Assembly: GCF_030252425.1 (NCBI RefSeq)
Contig: NZ_CP126994.1
Coordinates: forward strand, 3,963,001 to 4,027,000
DNA from: Acidisoma sp. PAMC 29798
Lineage (GTDB): Bacteria; Pseudomonadota; Alphaproteobacteria; Acetobacterales; Acetobacteraceae
DNA: 64,000 nucleotides
Direction: 5' to 3'
Positions 7,736 to 17,713 of the stretch are shown piece after piece. The position numbers and the translations under genes were made by a program. The notes under the pieces are model-generated. The model was given only the letters and a program-made list of their open reading frames with translations. It was not told the origin of the DNA and ran no database searches. Every line of letters starts with the position of its first letter. Within the stretch, counting starts at the first letter, position 1.

Positions 7736-9187
7736 ATGCTTACACTCCTTCCCCAATTCACCATCCGCATCGCCGATCTCGCGGCGGCCTTCCTCTTCAT
7801 GTATGGCCTCAAGCGCATGTCTTCGCCGGTGACGGCGCCGTCAGGCATCTTCGTGGCCGGCATCGGCATGGCCGTCGCGATCCTCGCCACGTTCCTTTAC
7901 ATTTTCAACGTCAGCGACGCGGCGAAACCCTTCCTGGCCGTGAATGTGGTCTTGGCCGTCGTAGCGCTTCTCCTGGGTGGTGCCATCGCCTGGTGGAGCG
8001 GCAAGCGTGTCGCCATGACCGCCATGCCGCAGATGGTGGCGCTGTATAACGGCATGGGCGGCGGCGCCGCAGGGGCGATTGCCGCGATCGAGTTGTTCGG
8101 GCAACACACGCAGGGCCTGGCGACTGCCGTCGTGACCTTGCTCGGGGCGCTCATCGGCGCCGTATCGCTGTCGGGCTCGCTGATCGCCTGGGCCAAGCTT
8201 GACGGCGTTCTCGATAAACCGCTGCGGTTCAGGGGGCAGCAAGCCTTCAACGCTCTCGTGTTGCTGATGGTGATCCTGGTTGGGGGCTACATAGTCTTCG
8301 CCATCCAGACGGCTACGGCGCCGATCATCGCCACGCGACACCTCATTAGCCTGTTCTTCGGTCTGGCCTTGATCTTCGGCATTCTGATGACCCTGCCCAT
8401 CGGCGGCGCCGACATGCCCGTCGTCATTTCCATCTACAACGCCTTCACCGGCATGGCCGTCGGGCTCGAAGGCTTCGTGCTGCAGAACCCCGCCCTCATG
8501 ATCGCCGGCATGGTGGTCGGTGCCGCCGGCACGCTGCTGACGCTCCTAATGGCTAAGGCCATGAACCGATCCGTGGCCAATATTCTCTTCACGAACTTCG
8601 GCGCGATCCAAACGGAACAGCAAGGCGAGATGAAGGGCAGCCTCAAGCCCGTCGATGCGGCGGATGCGGGCATCTTCATGCGCTACGCCAGTTCCCTCAT
8701 CATCGTGCCGGGCTATGGGCTCGCCGTCGCCCAAGGGCAGCAGAAGCTCTACGAATTCGTCAAGCTTCTACAAGCCGCCGGAGTCTCTGTACGCTTTGCA
8801 GTGCATCCAGTCGCTGGGCGGATGCCCGGCCAGATGGATGTGCTGCTCGCCGAAGCGGGTGTGCCCTACGACATGATCTTCCAGCTCGAAGACATCAACG
8901 ATGATTTCGCCACCACCGACGTGACGCTGGTCATCGGCGCCAATGATGTCGTCAATCCCGCGGCGCGCACCGAGAAGACCTCGCCGATCTTCGGAATGCC
9001 GATCCTGAACGCCGACAAGGCGCGGAAAGTCTATGTCGTCAAACGCGGCCAGGGCGCGGGCTACGCCGGCATCCAGAATGCGCTGTTCTACGGCGACAAT
9101 TGCGACATGGTCTATGGCGATGCGCAAGCGGTGCTGATCAAAATGATCGAAGCGGTCCGCGGTCTCGGTCTGGCCGCCGCCGCATAG
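7736..9187 (+). CDS. pntB: NAD(P) transhydrogenase subunit beta
   Basis: A 483-aa protein. The N-terminal half is a membrane domain of eight or nine helices that forms the proton path with PntAB. The C-terminal domain III binds NADP(H), with GYGLAVAQGQ, HPVAGRMPGQMDVLLAEA and the GANDVVNPAA segment. The C-terminal GYAGIQNALFY...DAQAVL block is typical. The length matches the family (about 460-480). The start at ATG 7736 is six bases after the pntAB stop. Confidence 0.95.
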   Translation: MLTLLPQFTIRIADLAAAFLFMYGLKRMSSPVTAPSGIFVAGIGMAVAILATFLYIFNVSDAAKPFLAVNVVLAVVALLLGGAIAWWSGKRVAMTAMPQMVALYNGMGGGAAGAIAAIELFGQHTQGLATAVVTLLGALIGAVSLSGSLIAWAKLDGVLDKPLRFRGQQAFNALVLLMVILVGGYIVFAIQTATAPIIATRHLISLFFGLALIFGILMTLPIGGADMPVVISIYNAFTGMAVGLEGFVLQNPALMIAGMVVGAAGTLLTLLMAKAMNRSVANILFTNFGAIQTEQQGEMKGSLKPVDAADAGIFMRYASSLIIVPGYGLAVAQGQQKLYEFVKLLQAAGVSVRFAVHPVAGRMPGQMDVLLAEAGVPYDMIFQLEDINDDFATTDVTLVIGANDVVNPAARTEKTSPIFGMPILNADKARKVYVVKRGQGAGYAGIQNALFYGDNCDMVYGDAQAVLIKMIEAVRGLGLAAAA

Positions 9188-9236
9188 CGCAAATCTCCAT
9201 CGATCCACTCCCATAAAGATATCAAAGGAGCTTCCC

Positions 9237-10271
9237 ATGGCCACCACGATGCACGCCGCCGTCGTCGAACATTTCGGCAAACCTCTGGTATTCCAGGAAT
9301 GGGCCATCCCCACGCCCGGAGCCGGACAGATTGTTGTCAAAACCGAAGCCTGCGGCGTCTGCCATACGGATCTTCATGCCGCGAACGGGGACTGGCCTCT
9401 GAAGCCGACCTTGCCCTTCATCCCCGGCCATGAGGGGATCGGGCGTGTGGTCGCGGTCGGTGCCGGGGTCACCATCGTCAAGGAAGGTGACCGCGTCGGC
9501 GTGCCCTGGCTGTATTCCGCGTGCGGGCATTGTGAGCATTGCCTGGCAGCGTGGGAGACGGTGTGTGGTGAAGCGCAGTTCGGCGGCTACACCAAAAACG
9601 GCGGCTTCGCGGAATACATCCTCGCCGATCCTAACTACGTCGCCCATATTCCAGCGGGCCTCGCCCCGCGCGAAGCCGCACCCCTCATTTGCGCAGGCAT
9701 CACAACCTACAAGGGCATCAAGGTCGCCGATGTCCGGCCAGGTGAGTGGATCGCCATCTCTGGCGCTGGCGGATTGGGTCACCTCGCCATTCAGTACGCA
9801 AAGGCCATGGGCCTGAACGTCTGCGCGGTGGATATCGATGACGGTAAGCTTGCCCATGCAACGCGCCTGGGCGCCGACCTTGTGGTCAATGCCAGAGCGC
9901 CCGACGCCGTCGAAGCCGTACGAAACGGCACCTCTGGCGGGGCGCATGGCGTGCTGATCACAGCGCCTTCGCTCGGTGCCTTCAAGCAGGGCATAGGCAT
10001 GGCCCGCAAGCGCGGCACCTGCGTGCTCGTCGGCCTGCCACCCGGCGAATTCCCCGTGCCATTGTTCGATATCGTGGCCAACTGCATCACCATCCGCGGC
10101 TCCTTCGTCGGCACGCGCGAGGATATGGCGGAGGCGCTCGCCTTCGCCGCCGAAGGTCGCGTCAAAGCGGACATCGAAGTGCAGCCGCTTTCCGCGATCA
10201 ACACGGTCTTCGAGAGACTGGAGCATGGCGACGTACCGTCGCGCGTCGTGCTGGAATTCGAAGCCGTCTGA
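9237..10271 (+). CDS. adhP: Zinc alcohol dehydrogenase, AdhP type
   Basis: A 344-aa medium-chain alcohol dehydrogenase. It has the catalytic zinc site GVCHTDLHAANGDW with PGHEGIGRV, the structural zinc cluster CGHCEHCLAAWETVC and the Rossmann motif ISGAGGLGHLAIQYAKAMG. This closely matches AdhP/ethanol dehydrogenases. AAAGGAG lies 7 bases ahead of ATG 9237. It ends the grpE-aldehyde dehydrogenase-pnt series after a 49-bp gap. With the aldehyde dehydrogenase it could link alcohol and acid pools to NADH while the transhydrogenase balances NADPH. Confidence 0.93.
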   Translation: MATTMHAAVVEHFGKPLVFQEWAIPTPGAGQIVVKTEACGVCHTDLHAANGDWPLKPTLPFIPGHEGIGRVVAVGAGVTIVKEGDRVGVPWLYSACGHCEHCLAAWETVCGEAQFGGYTKNGGFAEYILADPNYVAHIPAGLAPREAAPLICAGITTYKGIKVADVRPGEWIAISGAGGLGHLAIQYAKAMGLNVCAVDIDDGKLAHATRLGADLVVNARAPDAVEAVRNGTSGGAHGVLITAPSLGAFKQGIGMARKRGTCVLVGLPPGEFPVPLFDIVANCITIRGSFVGTREDMAEALAFAAEGRVKADIEVQPLSAINTVFERLEHGDVPSRVVLEFEAV

Positions 10272-10410
10272 GGTGGCTCTGCCGTCCACGCTCTTGCCTA
10301 GCTTAGACCCGCCACGGGGATCAATCAACGAGAACCAGGCAGGACCCCCTATATGGAAATCTATCACGTCACGGGCGGGGTCGATCATTCCGAAATCGAT
10401 CGTATAGGCC

Positions 10411-12705
10411 TCAGACGCCCAAGTCATATCGGTCAAGCATCATGACTTTGTCCCACGCTTGAACGAAGTTCCTCACGAACGGTTCGTGACCATCACTGCT
10501 GGCATAAACTTCAGCAACCGCACGCAACTGGCTATTGGAGCCGAAGATGAGGTCGGACCGTGTCGCGGTGAACCGCGTTTGCCTCGTCGAACGATTTTCT
10601 AAAGAAAACAGCATGCCCCTCGCGTCCGCCTTTTTCCACTCATAGTCCATACTAGTTAGCACGGTGAAAAAGTCGTTGGTCAGCACGCCAACACGATCTG
10701 TGAAGACGCCATGACCGGAGCTGTCATAATTGGCATTCATGGCCCTGAGGCCACCTACCAGGGCCACCCATTCCGGTGCCGTGAGCGACAGGAGCTGAGC
10801 CTTGTCGAGGAACATTTCCTCGGGAGCGACGCCCTGTGAAATTTCCTCGATCTGCTCGTCGAGATAGTTGCGGAACCCGTCGGCCACGGGCTTCAACCAC
10901 TCGAACATCTCGATATCGGTGAGCTCCTGCGTCGTATCACGGCGACCCGGGGTGAAAGGAATCGTGATCACGACGCTCGCTTCGGCCGCGGCCTTTTCGA
11001 GCGCGGCGCAGCCGCCAAGCACAATTAGGTCAGCGAGCGATACCTTCTTGCCTCCCGTCTGCTTGCTATTGAAGGCGTCTTTCAGTTCGCGCAGTGCCGC
11101 CACCACCGGCACGGCCCGACGGTTGACGACCCAGTCTTTCTGCGGGGCTAGCGCAAGCCGCCCGCCATTGGCGCCCCCGCGCTTATCGCTGCTTCGATGG
11201 GTCACCGCAGCCGAGAATGCGGTAAACACCAGATCGGAGACTGACATGCCTGTAGACAGGACCGACTGCTTGAGCACGGCAATGTCTGCACCTTCGATCA
11301 GGTCAAAATCGCGGGGTGGAATCGGATCCTGCCATAGCAGATCGTCCTCGTTCTTCTTCTCGGGGCCAAGGTAGCGCTCACGCGGCCCCATGTCGCGATG
11401 GGTCAGCTTGTACCACGCCTTGGAGAAAGCCTGGGTGAACGCATCGAAATCGTTGAGAAACTTCACGCACACATGGCGATAGTCGGGGTCGACTTTCAGC
11501 GCGATATCGCTGGTCATCATCATCAGCGGGTTCATCTTGCCCACGATATGCGCATCCGGCGTTTTGGGTGCGTCCGGGTCGGTTGGCGTCCACTGCAGCG
11601 CGCCCGCTGGGCTCTTAGTTTGGTCCCATTCGAATTTGAACAGATTCTCAAGGTAGGTATTGTCCCACTTAGTCGGGTCCGGTGTCCAACTTCCTTCAAT
11701 GCCGTTGGTCATCGTATATTCGGCGAATCCGGTGCCTTCGGGATTCTGCCAACCGAGACCCATCGCCTCGATCGGCGCGATCTCCGGCGGCGGCCCGACC
11801 TTGTCTGCCGTGACCTTGCCATGACTCTTGCCGAACGCATGACCGCCGGCGATCAGTGCTACCGTCTCCTCATTGTTCATGGCCATGTGGGAGAAGGCGA
11901 TGCGAATGTCGCGCGCCGAACCCATCGGGTCGCCATTGGCATATGGACCTTCAGGATTCACGTAGATTAGCGCCTGATGCGTCGCCGCAAGCGGGTTCTC
12001 GAGGTCGTAGTCTTCGTCGCCGTTTTTACCCCGCCACCTTTTGTCGCGCGTCACCATGCTGTCAGGCGACGGCGCCGTTTTGGGGTCCCACACCTCCGGG
12101 CCCCAATAGGTGCTATTATCCGCCTCCCAGGCGTCGCGGCGACCGCCGGCAAAGCCGAAGGTCGGGAACCCCATGATCTCGAGCGCGCAGTTGCCGGTGA
12201 GCACCATCAGGTCACCCCAGGACAATGCACTGCCATATTTCTGCTTGATCGGCCAGATCAGCCGACGCGACTTGTCAGTATTGCCGTTATCCCACCAGCT
12301 GCTGATCGGCGCAAAGCGCTGCAGTGCGTCACCGGCGCCGCCGCGCCCATCGGCGATGCGATAGGTTCCCGCTGCGTGCCAAGCCATGCGGATCATCTGT
12401 GGGCCATAATTGCCATAGTCCGACGGCCACCACGCCACCGACGACGTCAGGAATGCCTTGATTCTTTGCTTCAGAGCATCGAGGTCGATGCGGTTGAAGG
12501 CTTTGGCATAATCAAAATCGTCGCCCAGCGGATTGGCTCGCTGCCCGGCCCGGTAGAGTAACTCGACTTTCAGCCGATCCGGATACCATTCGGAGAGAGT
12601 TGGCGGCGTCCCCAACGAACCGCCGATGCGATCACCGCCGAACGGGCACTTCCCCGTCATTTCGAAGGTCTCGGCATTGATCTTGTCGTGGATCATATCG
12701 GTCAC
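10411..12705 (-). CDS. katG: Catalase-peroxidase
   Basis: A 764-aa bifunctional haem catalase-peroxidase. The distal site is [11 protein letters not shown]. The Met-Tyr-Trp adduct residues are all present (Trp in RMAWH, Tyr in LIYVNPEGP, Met in [10 protein letters not shown]). The proximal His lies in [13 protein letters not shown]. The C-terminal duplicated domain is complete and ends ...DRYDLGV. It is slightly longer than the usual 730-745 because of small insertions. The start is GTG 12705 with GAAAGGAC upstream. A cytochrome c gene on the same strand lies 113 bp upstream and may share a transcript. No FixJ-like box was found ahead of it. Confidence 0.96.
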   Translation of the reverse strand: MTDMIHDKINAETFEMTGKCPFGGDRIGGSLGTPPTLSEWYPDRLKVELLYRAGQRANPLGDDFDYAKAFNRIDLDALKQRIKAFLTSSVAWWPSDYGNYGPQMIRMAWHAAGTYRIADGRGGAGDALQRFAPISSWWDNGNTDKSRRLIWPIKQKYGSALSWGDLMVLTGNCALEIMGFPTFGFAGGRRDAWEADNSTYWGPEVWDPKTAPSPDSMVTRDKRWRGKNGDEDYDLENPLAATHQALIYVNPEGPYANGDPMGSARDIRIAFSHMAMNNEETVALIAGGHAFGKSHGKVTADKVGPPPEIAPIEAMGLGWQNPEGTGFAEYTMTNGIEGSWTPDPTKWDNTYLENLFKFEWDQTKSPAGALQWTPTDPDAPKTPDAHIVGKMNPLMMMTSDIALKVDPDYRHVCVKFLNDFDAFTQAFSKAWYKLTHRDMGPRERYLGPEKKNEDDLLWQDPIPPRDFDLIEGADIAVLKQSVLSTGMSVSDLVFTAFSAAVTHRSSDKRGGANGGRLALAPQKDWVVNRRAVPVVAALRELKDAFNSKQTGGKKVSLADLIVLGGCAALEKAAAEASVVITIPFTPGRRDTTQELTDIEMFEWLKPVADGFRNYLDEQIEEISQGVAPEEMFLDKAQLLSLTAPEWVALVGGLRAMNANYDSSGHGVFTDRVGVLTNDFFTVLTSMDYEWKKADARGMLFSLENRSTRQTRFTATRSDLIFGSNSQLRAVAEVYASSDGHEPFVRNFVQAWDKVMMLDRYDLGV

Positions 12706-12818
12706 GATGATGTCCTTTCGAGACGCGCCCGGTCGCGCGTAAGGTGCGGATCGCAGGAAGGGCTTCAGAACTTGGCCAGTATCCAGTATATGGGCCGCCG
12801 GACTCGGGCCCTTTCGAC

Positions 12819-13229
12819 CTATTTCTTGTGGCCGGATGCGTCAAACTGATCGAGATATGCAATCACGTCGGCACGATCTCGGGTATTGGTCATCCCCGCG
12901 AAGCCCATCTTCGTGCTCGGCACCATGTCCCTCGGGCCCTTGAGCCAATCGTTCAAAGTCGCGACGGTCCAGGTTTTGCCGGCGGCACCGCCTGCGCGAA
13001 GTCCAGGGGAATAATCGTAGCCGCGGTAAGTCGCCCACCGCTGGCCGACGACGCCGTTGAGGGGCGGCCCGACCTTCACCCGGGCGTGGGGCCCGATGGC
13101 ATGACAGCCAAAGCACATGCCATAGTCCAACTTCCCGCGTCCGGCATCAGCCGCAACGGCAGAGGGGGTCCAGACGGCAGCGGCAGCCAAGAAGAGTGCC
13201 AAAAGCGGCTTTAGCAGCATGATGTCCAA
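12819..13229 (-). CDS. Class I cytochrome c (soluble, periplasmic)
   Basis: A 136-aa precursor. A signal peptide covers roughly residues 1-27 ([24 protein letters not shown]). The haem-binding motif is CFGCH. The conserved [10 protein letters not shown] block follows, with TKMGFAG supplying the Met axial ligand and a C-terminal helix [12 protein letters not shown]. This is the pattern of mitochondrial-type/c2-like cytochromes. ATG 13229 or ATG 13220 could be the start. It lies upstream of katG on the same strand. It could donate electrons to a terminal oxidase or peroxidase; the partner is not shown by the sequence. Confidence 0.92.
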   Translation of the reverse strand: MDIMLLKPLLALFLAAAAVWTPSAVAADAGRGKLDYGMCFGCHAIGPHARVKVGPPLNGVVGQRWATYRGYDYSPGLRAGGAAGKTWTVATLNDWLKGPRDMVPSTKMGFAGMTNTRDRADVIAYLDQFDASGHKK

Positions 13230-13320
13230 CCCCCATTATAAAAGCCGGACAAATATGCCAGCTTCACCTTACAGCACCCTGACGGCGATCTCCGCTCCTC
13301 TGCGAGCCTGAACCGCTGCC

Positions 13321-13690
13321 TCAGTCGTTCTCATTGTTGTGTCCGCTGGTGCGAACCCTCTGCCTTGTTTGTTCAAATAGCGGCTTTCCCGATGCAAAGC
13401 GGAAGATTTGCGTTTTGTCGCCGCCGTACTTCAGAAGAGGATCAGCTAGATCGATGTTGATGAGCCCGAAGGGCGTATCCCACGAGAACCCCACGCCAGC
13501 AGCGACGCGCGGCGCAGGGGTGCCATAGATTGGGCCATTTGTCTCCTTAACACCGGACAGCGCACCGACGTCCACAAAGACCCGGCCCGTAAGCCCAATA
13601 TCCGGTGAGATTGGAAGCGACAAACTGATGGCGGCGCCTATACTCTCGCGCGGGAACCGTCACAGCAACTGGCCCTGGCGGTGGGCAGAA
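13321..13690 (-). pseudogene. BamA/Omp85 C-terminal fragment
   Basis: The last roughly 100 codons match the final beta-strands of BamA (LTGRVFVDVGALSGV, then PRVAAGVGFSWDTPFG, then DKTQIFRF). The reading frame continues upstream only to an in-frame TGA near 13674, so the POTRA domains and most of the barrel are missing. The C-terminus runs about 20 residues past the usual terminal aromatic residue. It is a remnant of a duplicated or recombined outer-membrane assembly gene and is not expected to fold into a barrel. Confidence 0.7.
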
Positions 13691-13869
13691 GCTTGAGCGA
13701 ATAAGAGGCATCAACAAACTATCCCAACCGCATTTTAGTCATCGCTGCCCAGCCGAGATTATTAGCCACGACAATTATTGGCGCCTTCGCGTTCACCGGC
13801 AATTCAAGATGGGTATTCATAGTGAGTTTCCTGCATTTCTGACGCGGATAAAGATGCCGATAGTGATAG

Positions 13870-14547
13870 TCAGGGCCTCCAGCGTGGCCAGAATGCGTTC
13901 CGTCGCAGCCAGAACATGCGGGTAAGGATGTCACTGCCGAGCAGGTGATGAAGAGCGGCCAGGGCTGAGTGGCCGATGAGGTAGGCCCACATTAGATTCG
14001 CCATAAGGCTATGGACAGCGAGAGCGGTGTGAGCGAGGGCAGACCCACGCGCGAAGAAGGAGAAAGACCCCGTTACCGCCATCGCGGTGACAATGAGCAG
14101 GCCGAGGCCATGGACGGCGCTCGCCATTGCCCCGCTGGTATCGTCGGAGAGATCGCGACGGATAAGGTGGCGGAGTTGATCCAGAAAGTCCGTCAAGACC
14201 TCCCAAATGCGGGTAACGGAGAACCACGGAAAGAGTCTGGAGATCCGCGTCTCGCCGTTACGGATAAGGGCCCATATCCAAAAGCCGAAGACAATCAGAA
14301 AGCTCGCAAGACCAACATATTCGTGAAGGGTGTAGAGCAGACCGGGTGAGTCTCCAGGGAGAGGCGATTCCATAAATTGGCTGGTCATCAACTGGTTGAG
14401 AACCGCGATGAGCAACAGCAGGTGAATCACGCGGGTCAGGTGCGATGGACGAGACAGACTACGCTCGCCCTTGGTCGACACACCTGCCGTAAAGACGTCA
14501 CGGCGCGGATCGCGGAGTTGCAAATTGGGATTTCTCATGTCGTTCAT
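13870..14547 (-). CDS. Cytochrome b (b561-type) membrane protein
   Basis: About 225 aa with four or five hydrophobic helices and several helix-borne histidines (LTRVIHLLLLIAVLN, LHEYVGLASFLIVFGFWIW, ASAVHGLGLLIVTAMAVTG, ALAVHSLMANLMWAYLIGHSALAALHH). This fits a diheme cytochrome b561/NiFe-hydrogenase-type b subunit. ATG 14547 is chosen: TAAGGACG is five bases upstream and includes the stop of the preceding cytochrome c' gene. The frame also opens at 14577, inside that gene. Paired with a cytochrome c', it probably forms a small membrane electron-transfer module. Confidence 0.85.
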   Translation of the reverse strand: MNDMRNPNLQLRDPRRDVFTAGVSTKGERSLSRPSHLTRVIHLLLLIAVLNQLMTSQFMESPLPGDSPGLLYTLHEYVGLASFLIVFGFWIWALIRNGETRISRLFPWFSVTRIWEVLTDFLDQLRHLIRRDLSDDTSGAMASAVHGLGLLIVTAMAVTGSFSFFARGSALAHTALAVHSLMANLMWAYLIGHSALAALHHLLGSDILTRMFWLRRNAFWPRWRP

Positions 14548-14557
14548 CAGAGCGTCC

Positions 14558-14953
14558 TTAGTTTTTGTAGACGGCATGGCAGGCGCTACAGTCGGACGTC
14601 ATGCGCGCAAAACTGGCTTCCAATACGGTCTGGCTCGGGCTGTCTTTAAAAGCGGAGCTGGCGTCCGACGCGAAACTGAGGAACCGTGCCCTCAGGTCTT
14701 GAGCCGCGGAACTGTTCCCCTTGATACGTCCAGCGACCCTGTTGGCATCGCCGATGTAGATCTGGATGGCGCTACGGATTTGGCCTTCGTCATAGGGCTT
14801 TTGACCGGAGAGCATCGCTTCGGTGCTTTTTTCGTTGGTGTGCCAAATCCGCATGATCGGAGAGAGCTGCAGAGCGGCAAAAGCCACGACGGGCACCAGA
14901 ACGACCCCAACAAGAAGGGAGCCCCTTAAAACGAGCGCTTTGATAGATGCCAT
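14558..14953 (-). CDS. Cytochrome c' (class II) family protein
   Basis: A 131-aa precursor with an N-terminal hydrophobic signal/anchor (residues about 8-28). The haem attachment site CSACH lies near the C-terminus (MTSDCSACHAVYKN), as in cytochrome c'/c-556 four-helix proteins. Such proteins bind NO or act with cytochrome b561. It is followed directly by the cytochrome b gene and is divergent from the two-component system at 15086, which may control the pair. Confidence 0.87.
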   Translation of the reverse strand: MASIKALVLRGSLLVGVVLVPVVAFAALQLSPIMRIWHTNEKSTEAMLSGQKPYDEGQIRSAIQIYIGDANRVAGRIKGNSSAAQDLRARFLSFASDASSAFKDSPSQTVLEASFARMTSDCSACHAVYKN

Positions 14954-15085
14954 TATCCAACCCGTTATGTGGTGCTGGGCAATGTGACGTGTTGAGCTTA
15001 CAGCAACCTGTCAGCCGGGGAGGCGCGTTGTAAGGCCCTTGTAAGCTTCCGATGCGAAGAGACGTTAAAGGGGTTGGTTCCACCG

Positions 15086-15760
15086 ATGCGTGTTCTTGTT
15101 GTCGAGGATGAGCGAGAGCTTGCCATACTGATCCGCGCCTCTTTGGAACGCGGTGGGTTCGCCGCGGACGTCGCAGCGACCATGGCCTCCGCTGGGGAGC
15201 ATCTGGCCCTCACGTCATACGACGCATGCATTCTCGACCTCGGACTCCCCGACGGAAGTGGTCTTCAACTCCTTCAAACGCTCAGAAAGGGTCGTTCGAC
15301 TTTGCCGATCCTCATCCTGACGGCGCGGGACGGTCTGGAGGACAGGGTGACTGGCCTTGACGCGGGTGCCGATGACTACGTGGTCAAGCCCTTCCACATG
15401 CCGGAACTTATCGCTCGGATCCGCGCTCTTTTGCGGCGACCCAACGCGGCCCTCGGGGTGTCGCTGACGTTTGGAAACCTGTTGCTGGAAACGACATCCC
15501 GCCAGGTTAAGGTCTCCGGTCGAGATATCGGCCTGTCCGTCCGGGAGACATCGATGTTGGAACTGCTGCTGCGCAGACAGGAGACTGTGGTCACGCGGCA
15601 GGCGGCAGAGCAGCATTTGTATAGCTTCGACGCCGAGGTGAGTCCGAACGCGCTCGAAGTTCTGGTCCATCGTCTACGTCGCAGGCTGCAGGAGGCAGAC
15701 GCCACGGTCGTCGTTCACACCGTCCGGGGCGTGGGTTATCTGATGGCATTGGGGACTTGA
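15086..15760 (+). CDS. OmpR/PhoB-family response regulator
   Basis: About 224 aa. The receiver domain has the acidic pair VVEDERE, the phospho-acceptor Asp in CILDLGLPDGSG (about residue 51) and the Lys in YVVKPF. A C-terminal winged helix follows (ALEVLVHRLRRRLQ, then VHTVRGVGYLM). ATG 15086 is preferred over GTG-type upstream starts because it begins the canonical MRVLVVEDE. Its stop overlaps the histidine kinase start (TGATG). It is divergent from the cytochrome c'/b pair. Confidence 0.95.
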   Translation: MRVLVVEDERELAILIRASLERGGFAADVAATMASAGEHLALTSYDACILDLGLPDGSGLQLLQTLRKGRSTLPILILTARDGLEDRVTGLDAGADDYVVKPFHMPELIARIRALLRRPNAALGVSLTFGNLLLETTSRQVKVSGRDIGLSVRETSMLELLLRRQETVVTRQAAEQHLYSFDAEVSPNALEVLVHRLRRRLQEADATVVVHTVRGVGYLMALGT

Positions 15761-17190
15761 TGGCACGGGTCGTCGAGGTTGACTGGTCTCTGTCAATCCG
15801 TCTGGCGTGGCGGCTCACAGGATTGATGCTCTTCGCCATCGTACTGGCTGCGGCAGCGGTGGCTTGGCGCACCATCGCGACGCTCCACGACCTTGATGAC
15901 TCTGCCCTGCAGCAGCAGGTAAGGCTTGTCGTGACCCATCTCCCTCCAGACGACGGCGGACATGCTCCATTCGGTCTGCCCTCCACCGTGACCGAACCGT
16001 TTCGGCTCTCCGACGGTGATAACCTCTTTCTCGTCTTCGGCCGCGGGCAGAAGCTGCTGACCTCATCGGATCCCGCGAAAGCAGTTCAGGCGCTGACCGA
16101 TTTGCGGAACCCGCTGCGCGCGGGCTTTTTTCGAGTACCTTTTGTGCTTGGCCACCCTCAGGGCATGGTGGGCTACGCGCAGCCAGCAGGCGGCCGCTGG
16201 GTGGTTGTTCTCCAGGGGCGTGAGCAGACGGCGGTCCTCCTCGACAGCCTGATGGCACACTTTCTTTTCGGCGCTCTATGGCTTCTGCTGCCCATCGGCG
16301 CGGCGACAGCCCTCGTCAGCCTCTACACGCTTCGGCGGGCGTTTAAGCCGCTGCTGCGTGTTTCCGCGGCAGCGGCGTTCGTGGGCGCATCTCGGCCGGG
16401 TCTTCGCCTACCCGTGGCGGGCCTACCGCGTGAGGTGGCGCCGCTTGTGACCGCCGTTAACGAGGCCCTGATGCGGCTGGAACAGACAATCGCCAGCCAG
16501 AGGATATTCATGGCGGAGGCGGCGCATGGCCTGCGGACACCCTTGGCCGTCCTCACCGCGCGCCTTGATACGCTCAGCGATGTTCAAGATGTCGATCCTC
16601 TCCGACACGACGTCGATCGGATGGCGCGGCTTGTGGGGCAGCTTCTTGGCATGACCAGGCTCGAAAGCCTCCCACTCGACGTGTCTCAGGAGGTCGATCT
16701 GCAAATCCTTGCCACGGAGGCAGTGGCCGACCTGGTACCGCTGGCACTCCAGAGGAACATCGAACTTGCGCTGCTCGGCGCACAGTCGGCCGTTTTGGTT
16801 CGCGGTCATAAGGCAGCACTCACCCTTGCCATAACCAATCTGATCGAGAACGCGATTGCCTACGCGCCAGAAGGCAGCACAGTCGAGATTGTGGTTTCGC
16901 TCTCTGGGATGGTCGCTGTCCGTGATCGCGGACCAGGGATCGCACCTGAACATTGGGAAAGCCTCCTTCGGCCGTTCGAGCGCGGCCGCGCCGCCGTCCC
17001 GGGCGGGGCTGGACTGGGTCTGGCCATCGTGTCGAGAATTGCGGCCTCTCATCACGGAACTCTGTGTCTCGACGCGCGGCAGGATGGGGTTACATCCATC
17101 AGTCTAAGCGTGACAGGGAAAGGTTTTCTGACCCGTAGCGATCAATTTTATTCACGAGACCCAAGACAAGGGGCAACCACACACGACTGA
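15760..17190 (+). CDS. Membrane sensor histidine kinase
   Basis: About 476 aa. Transmembrane helices lie near residues 17-38 and 165-190, flanking a periplasmic sensor region of about 120 residues. The phospho-acceptor box is AEAAHGLRTPLAVL, with G in place of the usual E after the His. The N box is NLIENAIAYAPEG, with G boxes VRDRGPGIAPEHW and GGAGLGLAIV. ATG 15760 overlaps the regulator stop. Similar to the TctE/QseC-type kinases. The signal is unknown; the neighbours suggest redox or nitrogen-oxide control. Confidence 0.93.
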   Translation: MARVVEVDWSLSIRLAWRLTGLMLFAIVLAAAAVAWRTIATLHDLDDSALQQQVRLVVTHLPPDDGGHAPFGLPSTVTEPFRLSDGDNLFLVFGRGQKLLTSSDPAKAVQALTDLRNPLRAGFFRVPFVLGHPQGMVGYAQPAGGRWVVVLQGREQTAVLLDSLMAHFLFGALWLLLPIGAATALVSLYTLRRAFKPLLRVSAAAAFVGASRPGLRLPVAGLPREVAPLVTAVNEALMRLEQTIASQRIFMAEAAHGLRTPLAVLTARLDTLSDVQDVDPLRHDVDRMARLVGQLLGMTRLESLPLDVSQEVDLQILATEAVADLVPLALQRNIELALLGAQSAVLVRGHKAALTLAITNLIENAIAYAPEGSTVEIVVSLSGMVAVRDRGPGIAPEHWESLLRPFERGRAAVPGGAGLGLAIVSRIAASHHGTLCLDARQDGVTSISLSVTGKGFLTRSDQFYSRDPRQGATTHD

Positions 17191-17713
17191 TCGCTCTTCA
17201 AAGAAGGCGGGCTGGACGTTGCAGCCAATTTCTTTAAAGATAGAACGAACCATGTATTCCTCGGTAAAGGCGACGAGCACGCAAAATGCCTGAGCTAGCA
17301 CGACGGTCGCATTTCCTGGCGAGTTCTAAATCTATGGATAACGGTTCAGAACCTCATGACCGATGGCGCGTCGATTGAGGTTACGCTTTGGGCTTGGCTT
17401 TTGCGCGACGCCAGGCAGCGTATCCGCCCTTTGGTCACGCAGGATCGTGTAGCGATCGGTAGGTCGCTTTCTGGATGCTCTTCTCGGCAATGAACCGCGC
17501 AGGATAGGCTGGATACGAGCCGACGCAGCGGACGACAGCGGACTCTGATCGAACGGCCAAACCGAAGGTCAGATCACTAGGCTCAAGCTGATGAAGCGGC
17601 AGATGTGTGGCCGTGCAAATCTCGATCTGTTCGAAGCACCGCTTATCAGTCCGGCATGACACCGTTCATCAGCGAAATTACGTCAGAGCCCTTTTCCACG
17701 CCGGTTCACAGAC
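17191..17713. other. Gene-poor stretch, probably decayed sequence
   Basis: No convincing gene in 523 bp. A short plus-strand frame after 17200 (GLDVAANFFKDRTNHVFLGK) and a minus-strand 75-codon frame at 17435-17662 with several Cys residues were seen; neither matches a family I know. The sequence just before 17714 may be the degraded 5' part of the PPDK-like gene. Confidence 0.4.

Noticed and set aside
9222-10436. Minus-strand ORF of 404 aa
   Set aside because: Antisense to adhP throughout; no family blocks; overlaps the katG end.
17435-17662. 75-aa minus-strand ORF with several Cys
   Set aside because: GTG start without RBS, no family match, in a decayed stretch; mentioned only as part of the gap.
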